From Bathynomus jamesi (lineage: Eukaryota > Arthropoda > Malacostraca > Isopoda > Cirolanidae): a stretch of 64,000 nt of DNA. Location of the stretch: the NCBI GenBank assembly GCA_023014485.1, contig JAJOZX010003317.1, positions 307,501 to 371,500 of the forward strand, given 5' to 3'. Below the pieces are notes generated by a model that ran no database searches, had not been told where the DNA came from, and saw only the letters and a program-made list of their open reading frames with translations. Made by a program: the position numbers and the translations under genes. Shown piece by piece: positions 1 to 10,569 of the stretch (position 1 is the first letter of the stretch; every line of letters begins with the position of its first letter).

Positions 1-94
1 TAATAATATAAATAGTGATAATAGCCGTCTCTCTCTCCTAGTTCCCAACCCTTCGTTCGAGTGCGTATGGAGCCCCATTGAGAAAACCTAAGAC

Positions 95-691
95 ATGTCT
101 ACCATAATAACAAACAATAAGTTTTCTGTTTTAGGTTTTGAAGATGATGATGAACCGGAAATACGACTCGTTGGCGATTCAATTGTTCGAGGACAGCTCG
201 AGGAATTCTGTGGGAGAAACCCTCGTCGTAGGCGCCGTTACTGCTACCCTGGTGCGAGGGTGGAGGATATAACTAATAGTGTTGACCAATTTACAGATGG
301 TACCTCCGAGGACACAACGTATGTTATTCATGTCGGTACTAATAACGTTTTAAATTCTAGATCGGAAGAACTGCTGGCTAGGTATAGGGACTTACTAGAG
401 CGATTAAAGGAAAAAACTAACAAGATTGTTTTAACAGGTATACTTCCTCGAATTATCCATCGTAACGATTTCTACAGCAAGGCGACCTATATTAACAATA
501 ACCTAAAGTCTCTCTGCCAACAGGAAGGAGTGCATTTTGAGAATTTTTGGAACAGTTTCTGCGGCAGGAGGGACTTGTTCCTCGGAGATGGACTTCATCT
601 TAATGACGTAGGAGCTGCTCGTTTAGGAAGACTATTTCATAATACTCTCTCTTCTTTTCAGGCTGCCGTAACTCGAACGGTCCCAGCGTAA
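95..691 (+). pseudogene. CR1 ORF1 fragment, SGNH/GDSL esterase-like domain
   Basis: The C-terminal part of a CR1 ORF1 protein with an SGNH hydrolase fold. Block I is VGDSIVRGQ (nucleophile Ser in GDS), followed by an Arg-rich stretch and YCYPGARVEDI. A GTNN block (HVGTNNVL) and the terminal DGLHLNDVGAARLG, which carries the Asp and His, come after. Esterase ORF1s are known in CR1 and L2 elements and are thought to bind RNA or membrane lipid; that role is family knowledge. The Zn-finger N-terminus seen in copy 2 lies outside the window, and a 1-base difference from copy 2 near 65 breaks the upstream frame. The M at 95 is therefore internal and not a true start. Confidence 0.85.
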
Positions 692-1575
692 ATTCCATAA
701 ATTTCCACTGCGCTCGCGAAGTTGTCGCAATTACAAACAATTTGAAAGTTCTATCCTTAAATGCTCGTAGCCTACGAAATAAAATAAACAAATTTTTTCT
801 TTAATTGCTTTAAAGACTGATATAATTGCGATAAATGAATCGTGGCTTAGCACTGAAACTCGTGACTTGTAGGAGTATCAAATTAAAAGTTATAGACTTT
901 TTGTTAAAAACAGAATAGGTAGGCGAGGAGGCGGTGTTATGTTGTATATCAAAGATAATATAGCGAACGTTATAGAAATAAAGCACACATTCCAGAACCG
1001 ATAGATTCGACTATAGCAGAACTTAAATTGAACGATTTCAAACTTGTGTTGCGGTTATATGTAGGCCCCCTAATCAAAACAGCTGATACGGACGAAGCGT
1101 TATATCGTGAACTAAAGCGAATAATCGGTAGTGAGAAGGCTTTAGTTTATGGGTGACTTTAATTGCGCTAACGTAAATTACGATACAATGCAGGGAGACG
1201 CGGAAGGTAATCGTTAGTGTAATTTTCTCGAGGATAGCTTTCTATTCTGGTCGGGAACCTACGAGGTTGGACAGTATTTTAGATTTAGTAATAACTACTA
1301 CGGATGATAGGCTAATTACTGATCTTCAAATAATAGAACCGTTGGGCAATAGCGATCACAATATGGTAGAGTTTGTCCTCTCAGTAAGTCACTCGAAACC
1401 AGCTAACTCGACGAAAATTCCTAACTTCCAGCATGCAGACTTTAGTAAATTTCGAAATAAATTGTCACACGTCAATTGGGAAAACGTGATGGGGAACTCC
1501 AACGCAAAACTAATGTGGGAATCGTTCGAAACAGTATTTAGGACTATAAATGGAATGTGTACCGTACAAAATTAA
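692..1575 (+). pseudogene. CR1 endonuclease remnant (ORF2 N-terminal part)
   Basis: Decayed apurinic-like endonuclease of the CR1 ORF2. Pieces can be read in different frames: a NESWLSTET block near 833-855, MGDFNCANVNYDT from 1149 (GDFN is a conserved EN motif), and from 1267 DSILDLVITT followed by NSDHNMVEFVLS (catalytic SDH). Stop codons and 1-base shifts occur near 880, 1010, 1218 and 1565. Comparison with copy 2, where YRPPNQTADTDEA is readable, shows where frame is lost. EN nicks target DNA to prime reverse transcription; this copy is inactive. Confidence 0.8.
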
Positions 1576-3518
1576 GCGTGCGAAAGTAAACAACAAGCCC
1601 TTGTGGTTTACTTCTAGAGTAGGAGACATTATAAAGAGTAGAGATAGGGCTTATAGGCTACATAAGTGCGATAAAGACAATTTGTGGTTACAAAACAACT
1701 ACATATCTCTAAGGCGTGAAGCGAAAAGTGTAATAAAAAAGTCCAAGCGCGAATTTGAAATCTCCATAGCTCGTGACGGTAAAGAAAACCCCAAGCGATT
1801 CTTTCAATACGTCAATAATAGAAATCCAGTAAAAAGCGTCTTGGGGCATTTGAAAAATCTAAACGGAGATCTAGTTTCTGAAAACAAGGAAATGGCTACC
1901 TTGCTAAACGAATTTTTTACGTCAGTTTTTACTATAGAAGATGTAACAAATATCCCTACGGTCACAGACATAATACCGTTTGATAATGGTAATATTTTGG
2001 ATAATATAGTGGTTAGTGAAGGGGGGGGAACGCGCTATATTGATAAAATGAAAACGCGTAAATCACCGGGGTCGGATTCCATGTATCCCATACAACTAAA
2101 AGAATTAAAAGATAGCATTGTTGTGCCGCTAACAAAGATTTTTAATGCGTCTATTTCTGAGGGGTGCGTACTAGATAATTTCAAGTTAGCAAACGTAACA
2201 CCTATCTTTAAGAAAGGCGATAAAGGTGCGGCGGGAAATTACAGACCAATCAGTTTAACGTCTGTTGTAGGTAAGCTACTGGAATCAATAATTAGGGATC
2301 GTATAGTCGAACACTTAGAATTCCATAAGCTAGTTAGAAATACGCAGCACGGATTTAGGCGAAACAAATCTTGCTTAACTAATCTTTTAGAATTTTTCCA
2401 AAGCGTGGTTGACGTTTACGATAGACATCGGGCGGTTGATGTAGTGTATTTAGATTTTCATAAAGCGTTTGACACCGTGCCGCACAAAAGACTCATTGAA
2501 AAAACTAAGGCTCATGGAATCATGGGTGTAGTAATAAATTGGCTAGAAGAGTGGTTGCGAGGCAGGAAACAGAGGGTGGTCGTTGATGGATCGGAGTCGT
2601 GTTGGGCTAATGTAGCGAGTGGCGTTCCTCAGGGTTCTGTATTGGGCCCCTTGCTTTTTCTTATATATATTAACGATTTAGATGTCGGCCTAGTCAGTAC
2701 AGTTTCAAAGTTTGCGGATGACACGAAGCTGGGTGGTAGGGTGATTAATGACGAAGATAGAGGTAAAATTCAGGAAGATCTGAATAAATCGTTGATTGGT
2801 CAGTCACATGGCAAATGAGATTTTAACGTTGATAAGTGCAAAATTTTGCATATAGGTTCACGTAACGGTAATTTTGCGTATAGTATGTCAGGGAAAGATT
2901 TAACAAGCGTAGAGCAGGAAAAAGATTTAGGAGTTATAGTCACGGGTGATTTAAAAGTAGCGAAACAAAGTACAGCAGTGGTCAATAAGGCGAACAAAGT
3001 GTTAGGTTTTATAGCTCGAAATTTTGAGTACAAATCGTGCGATATTATAGTTCCACTTTAAAATCATTAGTTAGACCCCATTTGGAGTACGCGGTCCAAT
3101 TTTGGAATCCGCATATGCGCAAAGATATAGACAAATCGAAAGAGTTCAAAGACGAGCAACTAAGATGATTCCGTCGCTTAGGTCAAAGTCGTACGAGGAT
3201 AGGCTTAAGGAGTTAAAATTGACAACACTCGAGACTAGGAGGTTAAGGGGTGATCTAATCCAGGTTTTCAAAATTATGAATGGGTTCGATAACGTAGATA
3301 GAGATAGCTTTTTCGAAATATCTCAATATAATAGGACTAGAAATAACGGGTGTAAGTTGACAAGTAGAAGGTTCGAGACAGCAGTTGCGAAAAACTTTTT
3401 TACGCATAGAATAGTAAATAGCTGGAATAGTTTGCCGGTAGAAGTAATTAGTAGCACGTCTATAAACATGTTTAAAAATCGATTAGACGCATATGTTGAT
3501 AGAAAGGGTATAGTTTAA
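1550..3518 (+). pseudogene. CR1 reverse transcriptase, copy 1 (broken)
   Basis: A 422-aa open stretch (1550-2818) covers most of the RT. It has the FKKGDKGAAGNYRPISLTS region, YLDFHKAFDTVPHK (motif A, about 2440-2475), [13 protein letters not shown] and KFADDTKLGG (FADD at 2711-2722, catalytic Asp pair). A frameshift near 2810 replaces the WQMxFNVDKC block, and the frame resumes at 2846 (MHIGSRNGNFAY, DLGVIV). It breaks again at 3061 and continues 3102-3518 with ERVQRRATKMIPSL and NSWNSLPVEV, ending in the usual CR1 C-terminus. The true ORF2 starts far upstream in the endonuclease part. Confidence 0.88.
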
Positions 3519-3735
3519 GGTAGTAAAATTAAGGCTTTCTGGGGATAGATCCCACAGCTCAACACAAGTGTTGTGGGATATAGGGAGGCAGCGTCTTGGG
3601 TTAGGGGATACTCTCTGTCCTTACACACCCCATTTAAAGAGATTCCTCTGCCGAGCGGTGCCCCCCATAGTACTGTGAGGTATTGAAAAACTCATGATCT
3701 TCACTTGCCCCACAAACACCTTTAAATGGGAGACC
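3519..3735 (+). other. CR1 copy 1 3' UTR
   Basis: Non-coding sequence after the RT stop. It contains a short hairpin-like repeat (CAACACAAGTGTTGTGGGAT, 3559-3578). A wider inverted pair, CCCATTTAAA near 3629 and TTTAAATGGG near 3721, could fold the tail into a stem. CR1 3' tails are recognised by their own RT, so a structured tail is expected, but the exact end of the element cannot be fixed from one full 3' end. Confidence 0.5.
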
Positions 3736-4296
3736 CAAAATGGGTGCACACACATTTCTACATTACTGTACAGTCTTTACAGCCACACCTACACTTTTTC
3801 TCGTAAGTGTATATATTGTAATGTATATGATTGTAAATTTTGACTTGGTCCGCAATCGATATGGACCGTGACTTGATGGATACCGTAATGAAATTGACTG
3901 GATTCTTTGGATCTGATATATTTGCATGTCCGTTATAAATAGATATAGAGTGTAACATATTTGTGGATAGTAGTCTATTATGACTAGATCCTCTGGATCC
4001 AGAGATTCTATCTTTAGTTTTAAATCGATAATTAATTGTTTTAAATTGATAATTATTTAGTTTCGTAAAAATTGGTCGTTGCCAATTTACCGGCGTTTTT
4101 ACATAAATTTCTTATGTTCTTGTGGTTCGGAACCCACGTAAAATTGTAGGTCCCCTCCGCCACCACGGAGGACATACACAATACACGATTACGAACACAG
4201 TTAGGTAGACCAGCCATGAGTGGATCCTAGGGTCTTTGTTGGTCTGAAACATTATAACATTATAATTATATATATTTATAATATTTATATATATAT

Positions 4297-4330
<34 letters not shown>

Positions 4331-4406
4331 CGGCATGCGGGAGGTGCCCCCCTCGGGGGATTGGTTTCTGCGCGTATGTAGGAGAATTACGGCTTCTGAT
4401 CGAGTG
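3736..4406. other. non-coding stretch with SINE-like fragment
   Basis: No convincing gene. At 4122-4150 the text GTGGTTCGGAACCCACGTAA followed by a TGTAGGTCC-like phrase resembles the box B region and downstream part of the SINE head at 61553-61625, so this is probably a truncated SINE copy. An (AT)-rich tract lies at 4258-4330. Short open frames here are low-complexity artefacts. Confidence 0.4.
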
Positions 4407-4478
4407 AGGACCATGGTGTAGTGGTTATCAATCTGACCGGCAATCGGAAGATCCCGGGTTCGATTCCCGGGTGGTTAC
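4407..4478 (+). tRNA. tRNA-like sequence (SINE head or tRNA pseudogene)
   Basis: A Val-tRNA-like D arm (GTGTAGTGGTTATCA, box A) is followed by an anticodon arm 4432-4448 (stem TCTGA/TCGGA, loop CCGGCAA, so GGC in the anticodon position). A perfect T arm 4454-4470 (stem CCGGG/CCCGG, loop TTCGATT, box B) follows. The acceptor stem does not pair well: only ACCA with TGGT near the arm base. A Val-like D arm with an Ala anticodon and a poor acceptor suggests a tRNA-derived SINE head or a degenerate tRNA, not a working gene. Confidence 0.55.
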
Positions 4479-4615
4479 CTCATTTTTTCATTTGTTCGTT
4501 CTCTCTCCTCATCTTGCGCTGAATGTTCTCCTGTATAACCGTCGTTCTTTACGTTATTTATGCTGCGTGTTCTTTGCACTTGAAATATATATATATGATA
4601 CAACTCAGAATGGCT

Positions 4616-4651
<36 letters not shown>
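4616..4651. repeat. (AT)n microsatellite
   Basis: A TA dinucleotide tract directly abutting the left end of the mariner at 4653, which is expected because mariners insert at TA. Just upstream (4596-4615) GATACAACTCAGAATGGCTC resembles part of the tandem unit at 63.45-64.0 kb. Confidence 0.9.
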
Positions 4652-4652
<1 letters not shown>

Positions 4653-4657
<5 letters not shown>

Positions 4658-6282
4658 GGTGTTTCATAACATGTGGGACGCACTTTCAGGGTGGATTCAG
4701 GACCTGAAAACAATGAAAAAAGTGCATATAAATATATGCCAGAAATCGCTTTGCTTCCAAGTTACAGCCCATTTTGTGTTCCAGCAATTCTTTCCATAAA
4801 CTGTTTACAAAGACTGCTTGCCGACAATGTTTGTGAGTGTGTACGAGACTTATTTCAACCTGCGTGTACGAGACTTATTTCAACCTGCCGAATGTTTCGT
4901 ACACTCTGTGACATGTTTCAGTATTGTTGAGTGTAGATCCATCAGTCAGTCAGAAGTGCATCGCGGTGTTTCACTGTTCGTATTCGTAACTTCTTACCGT
5001 GAAGAAGTGCAGTCCAGTGAAAAAAAACCTTAAAAGTTTTTGTGCTATTCAATGATAGTGTGCATTTGAAGTGAGAATGGAGGCTTATTCAAACAGAAAT
5101 GACAGACATGTATCTCATGTATTGACTTGCCGAGTGTATGCGGCCGCAGCAAGACGTCTGTATGCGGAATGGTTTCCAAAGCGCCGTCTGCCAAATAAGA
5201 AGACCTTTCAGAGAATAGACGAACGTCTTGGTGATACAAGATCATTCAACAAGCGAGTTTCAGATGGTGGTAGACCAATCAGCGCCAGAACTGTTGAGTT
5301 GGAGGAGCGGGTCCTGAATCGCGTGAAGGAACATTCTGGTGTCAGCACCCGAAAGATAGCAGCAGTAGAGGGTGTAAGATACACAACTGTGCGGAGTTTT
5401 TACGGGAACAACAGCTTTACCCATATCATATTCAGAGAGTACAAGGCCTTACTGAAGCTGATTTCCCACCACGAGAGGTTTTTTGTAATTGGTTCTAGCA
5501 ACAGTGTGCTCGCGATCCTCTTTTTCTATCCTCCGTGTTGTTTTCTGATGAGGCTGCCTTCACAAGAAAGGCGTGATCAATTTTCACAACACTCATCACT
5601 GGGCCGAAGAGAATCTGCATGCCGAGGCACCAATAACAATTTAGTATCAATGTATGGGCAGGACTTATTGCCGACAACTTAATCGGTCCTTTTGTTTTGC
5701 CTGGAAGATTAAGAGGAGAATCTTATTCCAATTTTTTTAAGGAATGATTTAAACGATTTACTAGATGAAGTTCCTCTTGGTGTCCGACGTCGTATGTGGT
5801 TTATACATGAGGCGCTCCGCCTCATTTTAGTCGAGTAGCCAGAGAATATTTGGATGGCCATTTCCCTGATAAGTGGATAGGCCGTGGAGGACCCATTGCG
5901 TGGCCTGCTCCCTCTACGGACCTGAATCCACTCGATTTTTACCGGTGGAGTCATCTGAAATCTATCGTTTACGTGACACCCATTGACAACGTTGAAATTC
6001 TTCGCCAACGTGTACTGTAGAACAAGGATGCCAGAAAATCCGAGCAAAACCTGGAACGCGTCAGGCAGTCTATGACGAGGCGTGTTCAGGAGTGTATTCA
6101 ACCGCAATGGTCATTTTGAGCACTTCCTTTAAAGGTAAGGCGGATACTTGCTGGAATACATAACGGGCTGTAACTCGGAATCAAAGCGAATTTCGGCATA
6201 TATTGATATAAACATTTTCCATTGTTTTCAGGTCCTGAATCCATCCTAAAAGTGCGTCCAACATGTTATGAAACACTCTACA
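4653..6282 (+). mobile_element. mariner-type transposon with DUF4817-like transposase
   Basis: Terminal inverted repeats of about 60 bp bound this element. The left end reads AGGGTGTTTCATAACATG and the reverse complement of the right end reads AGAGTGTTTCATAACATG. Both continue with the same TTCAGGACCTGAAAACAATG block (4694-4713 on the left, mirrored at 6221-6240). The flanks are TA-rich, as expected for IS630/Tc1/mariner insertion at TA. The 1.6-kb length fits one intronless transposase gene, which is broken. Confidence 0.85.
5077..6130 (+). pseudogene. mariner-like transposase with N-terminal DUF4817 HTH, degenerate
   Basis: The first 110 codons from ATG 5077 are intact and form the DUF4817 helix-turn-helix (AAARRLYAEWFPKRRLPNKK, then RPISARTVELEERVLNRVKE). 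After a frameshift near 5399 the catalytic part can still be followed in pieces. The first Asp is in VLFSDEAAFTRKG (about 5536-5574). The usual HDGAPPHF block near 5800-5822 has a 1-base deletion exactly in the Asp codon. The third acidic position is in TDLNPLDFYRW (about 5918-5950), followed by HLKSIVYV and ILRQRV. Family knowledge: such proteins cut and paste DNA at TA sites. This copy is dead. Confidence 0.8.
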
Positions 6283-6601
6283 TATATATATATTATATAT
6301 ATATTTTTTTTTTTAATATCACCAAATCGAATATATTCAGGTATTATTAACATAATTAACTATAAATCTGTTGCGATTGGAAAACACGCATTGAATATAT
6401 TTAAATGACAAACTTCTACAGCTATATTTAAAAAAGCTATATTAAAAACTTTAATTAGAAATACTTATAAAAAGAAGTTAATAAGATTCATTACAAACAT
6501 TTCTCTCCCGGCGACTTTTATTACAGTTCTTTATACTCGGCCCCACCACAAGAAAATATATATTCGTTATTCTAAATATATACAGTATATGTACTGTATA
6601 T
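6283..6601. other. AT-rich spacer, nothing recognised
   Basis: About 300 bases of AT-rich DNA between two transposons, with a short palindromic TACAGTATATGTACTGTATA at 6581-6600 directly next to the end of hAT-like element A. No coding or RNA signal is visible. Confidence 0.4.
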
Positions 6602-6839
6602 TAGGGTGGCTGTATGAACATAATCTTCAAAAAGTTAAATTCGGAACCTACAATATTGTTCGTATTCCCTAATAAACTCAGAATACCAATTTGTACACAA
6701 ATCGGAAATGTTTTAGAGGTGCCGCAAGAGTCCAGAAGATTTTAGCTTACAGTCTTTTCTGAGTTCACTCCAGGTCCCCCTCATCCATAAGAGTGAGTAT
6801 TATCCTCTAAATGGACGGGGTTTCGTTGATGCTAACAAC

Positions 6840-9006
6840 TCACTGTCGCCTGGTTGAACTCTGAAGATCTTCAACTAATGTTTTCTTTCTTGCATCTGGG
6901 AATGTTTTACGATGTTCCTCAACGACCTGCAGCAAAAACTCTGTCTGTTCCTCATTTCTCGTTACAGAGGCGTTAAAGTCCTTTATCAATGCTACTCCCC
7001 TTTCTGCTATATCATTGACAACCTTCATGTTTTTAAGAATCTTGGAAGCGTTTTGATAATCCGGAGTCTGTTCCCATTGAGCTGGATCTATAGAAGTTAG
7101 AAAGTCATCTTCCAACCCTAAAATTGAGAACAGTTGTCGAGAGTTTGCTGTGACAAATGATGACAGATCTTTTCCTTCAGGAATCGTTGAACAAATTCTA
7201 TTTGGAGGGCATTTATCGCCTTCATTTTCTAGAGCTGCGACCATCAATCTCTTCATTTCTGAAGGTACACGATCATCAAAGAAAGAGAGACCAATCAGAC
7301 GTTCACTTAAATACCACAAATGATTACTGAATGCCTTGCCTGCAGATTTTGGGGGCATTGGAACCATGCTTTTACATAAATCTTTGTAGTGAATAAATTG
7401 AATTTTCTTAAAGATGAGATTTCTCTTGATGTTAGACGAACCTGTGAACGGAGGCGATAAATCTTTATAGAATAAATTACGTTTGCTAGCCAACGTGCAT
7501 GATGTAGAACACCTGGTTGTGTCAGTCTTCTTCCTCGTGGGGGTACTTCCCCCAGAAACAACAATGTTAATTCTAAGGTTTCTAGGTAAGCATCTTTTGG
7601 ATGACTTTCTTCTAGGTTAGCTTTACAGAATTCAATTATTTCCTTCCATTCAGATATATCTAAGGTCACTTCTTTGTCACCAATCATTGGTTCAAGCTTA
7701 CTCTTATCAATGTTACTCCATTCTAGCTGTAATCGTTTAAATAAAGCAATATCAGGTTCTGATGAGGGACCAAAAAGGATGACAAATACATTTCCACCTA
7801 TAATCTCATGGATATGATGACGACAGGCTAGGTGCAGAAGATTTTTGTCCAACATTTGTTCAATCAGAATGCAGGCACCGCCTCTCTTTCCTGTATTACT
7901 TGCCGTGGTATCAAACGACATAGCTTTGATCTGGTTGGTTAAATTCCATTCTTTTACAGTTTCAACAACAGCCTTTGCAATTGCTTTTGCACTTTCGGAG
8001 GTAAGTTTAGGGACTGCAAGAAGCTTGCCGATATATTTACCAGTCACTACTACAGGCAAACGACCGACAAACTTTTTTCCTTTGATATCAGGTAGCATTT
8101 TCCCATCCCAGTGAACTACTAGGAAGTTTCTGGAGCAAAGTGTTCAATGATATTAGCTGAAGTTTCTTTTCTAATTTTCATCCTTTTAGTGCGAATAGAA
8201 TCTTTATTGATCGATAGTGACTCTACATCATATCCCAAACTTTTTGCCGTAGCAGCAACGATATGAGCTGCTGCTCGGTTGCTGGTCTGTACGGTCTAGA
8301 GCTTGCGCTAATTCGGGAGTCATTATGTTTTGAGGTCTTGCTTTCTTGAATTGTGGTTGAGTGTCACCCTGAGAAAAACTTTTTAATTTTGCAGATGTAC
8401 TCTTTTCCGAATGGATCGACTCGTTATCACTACTGGTACTTGAATCTATTGTTGCAACTTTGCTTAGTTGTTGTATTTCCTTTCCATGTTTTCTCTTGCG
8501 GCTAATAAAATTTTGCTCTCTAATTACCTTATTTCTTTCCTTGATTGTTGTCACTATCAATGCCAGCTATGTGAACTTTCCTTCCCATGCGCTGAGCAGT
8601 AAGAAATTCCTTATCTTCTATTTTCATCGACAGAGCATTTTCGTTTGCAATGTCAAATTGTTCATTGAGTCGTGATGTGAAGTGTGCTTCACTGAAAATT
8701 TGCTTTTGAGATCGACGGGACTTACTTTTTTGTAATGCTTTCCATTCAGAATGAAGTTTGAGGAACCGCTTAATAAGATCATGTTCATGCGCAGTTGGAA
8801 TACTGGCTTTCTTCCAGAAACCCATAACACTGATCAAAGTGTTCTTAGCACTATCTTTCAAAGGGAGCTTCATCTCTGAATGATGGTAGAAAAAATGTGC
8901 CAAAACTTGCTGCTGAGAAGAGTTTATCGCCCAATATTTTTGGTAAAGTTGAACCAACAAGCCATATATCTGTTTTAGAACGAGTACTATAATTAGTACT
9001 AGCCAT
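6840..9006 (-). pseudogene. hAT-like transposase, element A (frameshifted)
   Basis: A start at 9006 (MASTNYSTRSKTDIWL) is chosen because it begins the part alignable to element B. A frameshift near 8900 leads to the helical N-terminal domain (VMGFWKKASIPTAHEHDLIK). Core motifs in order: VVHWDGKMLPDIKG (about 8085-8123, first Asp), SFDTTASNTGKRGGACILIE (about 7864-7923, second Asp), ACRHHIHE (CxxH, about 7808-7832), LHHARWLANV (about 7488-7517), and near the C-terminus VNDIAERGVALI (about 6980-7016). The layout fits an RNase H-fold transposase with D, D, CxxH and a late Glu; the Glu assignment is inferred. Frame breaks near 8540, 8230 and 7310-7490 make it inactive. It resembles B in content but keeps no obvious introns. 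Confidence 0.72.
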
Positions 9007-9170
9007 AATTGCAAAAAAATTAAAAATTTTAGGGCGTGAAACTCCTAACCGTGAAATAAATGGAGCATGAATTACTACCACATACGCGCTTCCTCGGCAA
9101 GTACTTAAGTTTTACAGATGCCAAAAGTCACAAGAAGTAGTTACATATATTGATATTATATCATAAACAC

Positions 9171-9174
<4 letters not shown>

Positions 9175-9214
<40 letters not shown>
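9175..9214. repeat. (AT)n microsatellite
   Basis: A TA dinucleotide tract inside element A, in the 5' non-coding region of its transposase gene. Confidence 0.9.
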
Positions 9215-9218
<4 letters not shown>

Positions 9219-9470
9219 ACATATATTTCTTATAAACATTTCAATAATAATTTCTGCAAATTTTGCAAAGAAATAAATGGGGTAATTTACTATTGATTAA
9301 AAGTACATGACTCTACATTTTTAGACTGCCGTGCGCCACCCCTAAATATGATTTGATTGCTTTAGAAAATGACATGCTAAGTTTCCTCATGATAAAGAAC
9401 AAAATTCGACCTTACGAACTTTAAAGTTAAAAAAATAATTTTTGTCCCTATATGCTGATAGCCACCTTAA

Positions 9471-9884
9471 TACAGGTGGTCCCATAAGTCCAGCATCATA
9501 GGAAAAATTCATATTTTTCTATTTCTACAAACCATAATTGTACCTGTACCAACAATTCCTTGGTAATTGGATAGGAGTCTAGGGTCTGTGGAATGGCCAG
9601 CTAGAAGCCCGGCTCTTACGCCACTAGATTCTTATCTCTGGGGCCATTTGAAAACGCTGGTATACGCAGAGAAAATTAGGAGTGTTGAACATTTGCGGCA
9701 GCGCATTATTGGGGCATGTAACACCATTACTTCTGACATTCACCGTGTACTTGCTTACTGGGTATCACGTCTGAATTTGTGTATTGAAAACAATGGTGGA
9801 CATATTGAGCACGTTCTCTAAATAAAAGCTTTTGTTTTGCCTTTTTTTATTATTTCTCCTATGATGCCGGACTTGTGGGACACC

Positions 9885-9889
<5 letters not shown>
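9471..9889 (+). mobile_element. internally deleted mariner-like element
   Basis: Short transposon with TIRs. The left end reads CAGGTGGTCCCATAAGTCCA and the right end in reverse complement reads CAGGGTGTCCCACAAGTCCG, both followed by a GCATCATAGG block. Flanks are TA. Only the last third of the transposase gene is left, so it is a non-autonomous deletion product. Its left end touches the right end of element A. Confidence 0.85.
9567..9822 (+). pseudogene. mariner-like transposase, C-terminal fragment
   Basis: About 84 codons ending in a stop at 9820-9822. SPALTPLDSYLWGHLKTLVY carries the third acidic residue of the DDD/E triad, and the usual tail NNGGHIEHVL follows. The N-terminal DNA-binding domain and the first two Asp residues are missing. 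The same architecture is seen at 43469-43756, in a different family. Confidence 0.8.

Positions 9890-9925
<36 letters not shown>
9890..9925. repeat. (AT)n microsatellite
   Basis: TA dinucleotide tract between the deleted mariner and the 5' region of CR1 copy 2. Confidence 0.85.
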
Positions 9926-9928
<3 letters not shown>

Positions 9929-9929
9929 A

Positions 9930-10569
9930 TATGTCTTTCCTTGTGAGCAGACGTGTTTTATCGAGTGTCAGGTGTTACCAATTGAATAAGTGGTTTTCGT
10001 TCAAGTGTCTTTAAAAAAAAAAAATAGTGTTTGGTGCATTCTTAACTAAATTACTTCGTGTTACTAATCATTCATTAACGAATATATTTCATTTATTGAC
10101 TTTATTCATTACTATATTACTTGACTAAACCAAGGCTAGTGCCTTGTTTGTTTCCCGAATCTATTACTACACGAGGTTTCATAAAGTTAAAATTCCCTTG
10201 GTTTGCCTTTTTTGTTTTTCAAATCTATCAGAAACGAGGTTTCTTAAGGTTCATATTCTATTCCTCCGGGAGATCAGGTTGAGTGTGGTCACCCACCGTG
10301 GGAAAAAAGGAATTAAGTCGTTCGAATAGCTGACAGATAAGTTTCATTTAATACTTTTTCTTTAACAGATCTTTCGTCAGTAGCTTAATTATACATTCAT
10401 TTAGCATAAAATTGTGTTACAAGAACCCATTTCTGCGTTTCAAGAACATTTTTGCGAGTTTTCGCAGGTGACGGCACAATAAGCACGCGGTTGACCTACG
10501 TTGTAATTTATCAATTTCCAAACGCTCGTTTTTTTTTGTTTTTCTTTGTTTTTTTAACTAGTTAAAAGC
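9930..10569 (+). promoter_or_regulatory. putative CR1 5' leader/internal promoter region
   Basis: About 640 non-coding bases before the ORF1 start at 10570. It is T-rich (T runs at 10529-10556) and repeats the phrase ACGAGGTTTC at 10170 and 10233. CR1 leaders carry internal Pol II promoters, so that role is inferred from position; no TATA or Inr can be pinned down. Confidence 0.35.

Larger units (their letters stand above)
1..3735 (+). mobile_element. CR1-like LINE, family 1, copy 1
   Basis: A non-LTR retrotransposon running off the left edge of the window. In order it holds the end of ORF1 (SGNH esterase), a decayed APE-type endonuclease, a reverse transcriptase and a 3' UTR. It is closely related to copy 2 (9930-16878) and copy 5 (48118-49305), with shared RT phrases such as [19 protein letters not shown] and [15 protein letters not shown]. 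Frame breaks near 65, 780-1270, 1565, 2810 and 3061 mean it cannot move by itself. The 3' end is placed near 3735 because family resemblance stops there, so that boundary is approximate. Confidence 0.9.
6602..9469 (-). mobile_element. hAT-like DNA transposon, element A
   Basis: Ends are inverted repeats: left TAGGGTGGCTGTAT, and the right end in reverse complement TAAGGTGGCTATCA. The interior encodes, on the minus strand, a transposase homologous to those of elements B and C. The TAGGG-type ends fit the hAT pattern, but no clear 8-bp target duplication is visible because the left flank is a palindromic AT tract. The right end abuts another transposon at 9471 with no spacer. Confidence 0.75.

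Noticed and set aside
4112..4414. 100-aa minus-strand ORF through AT repeats
   Set aside because: Most of it is YIYIYI translated from a TA tract; no coding sign.
4407..4478. Functional Ala-GGC tRNA gene
   Set aside because: Acceptor stem pairs poorly and the D arm is Val-like, so reported only as tRNA-like.
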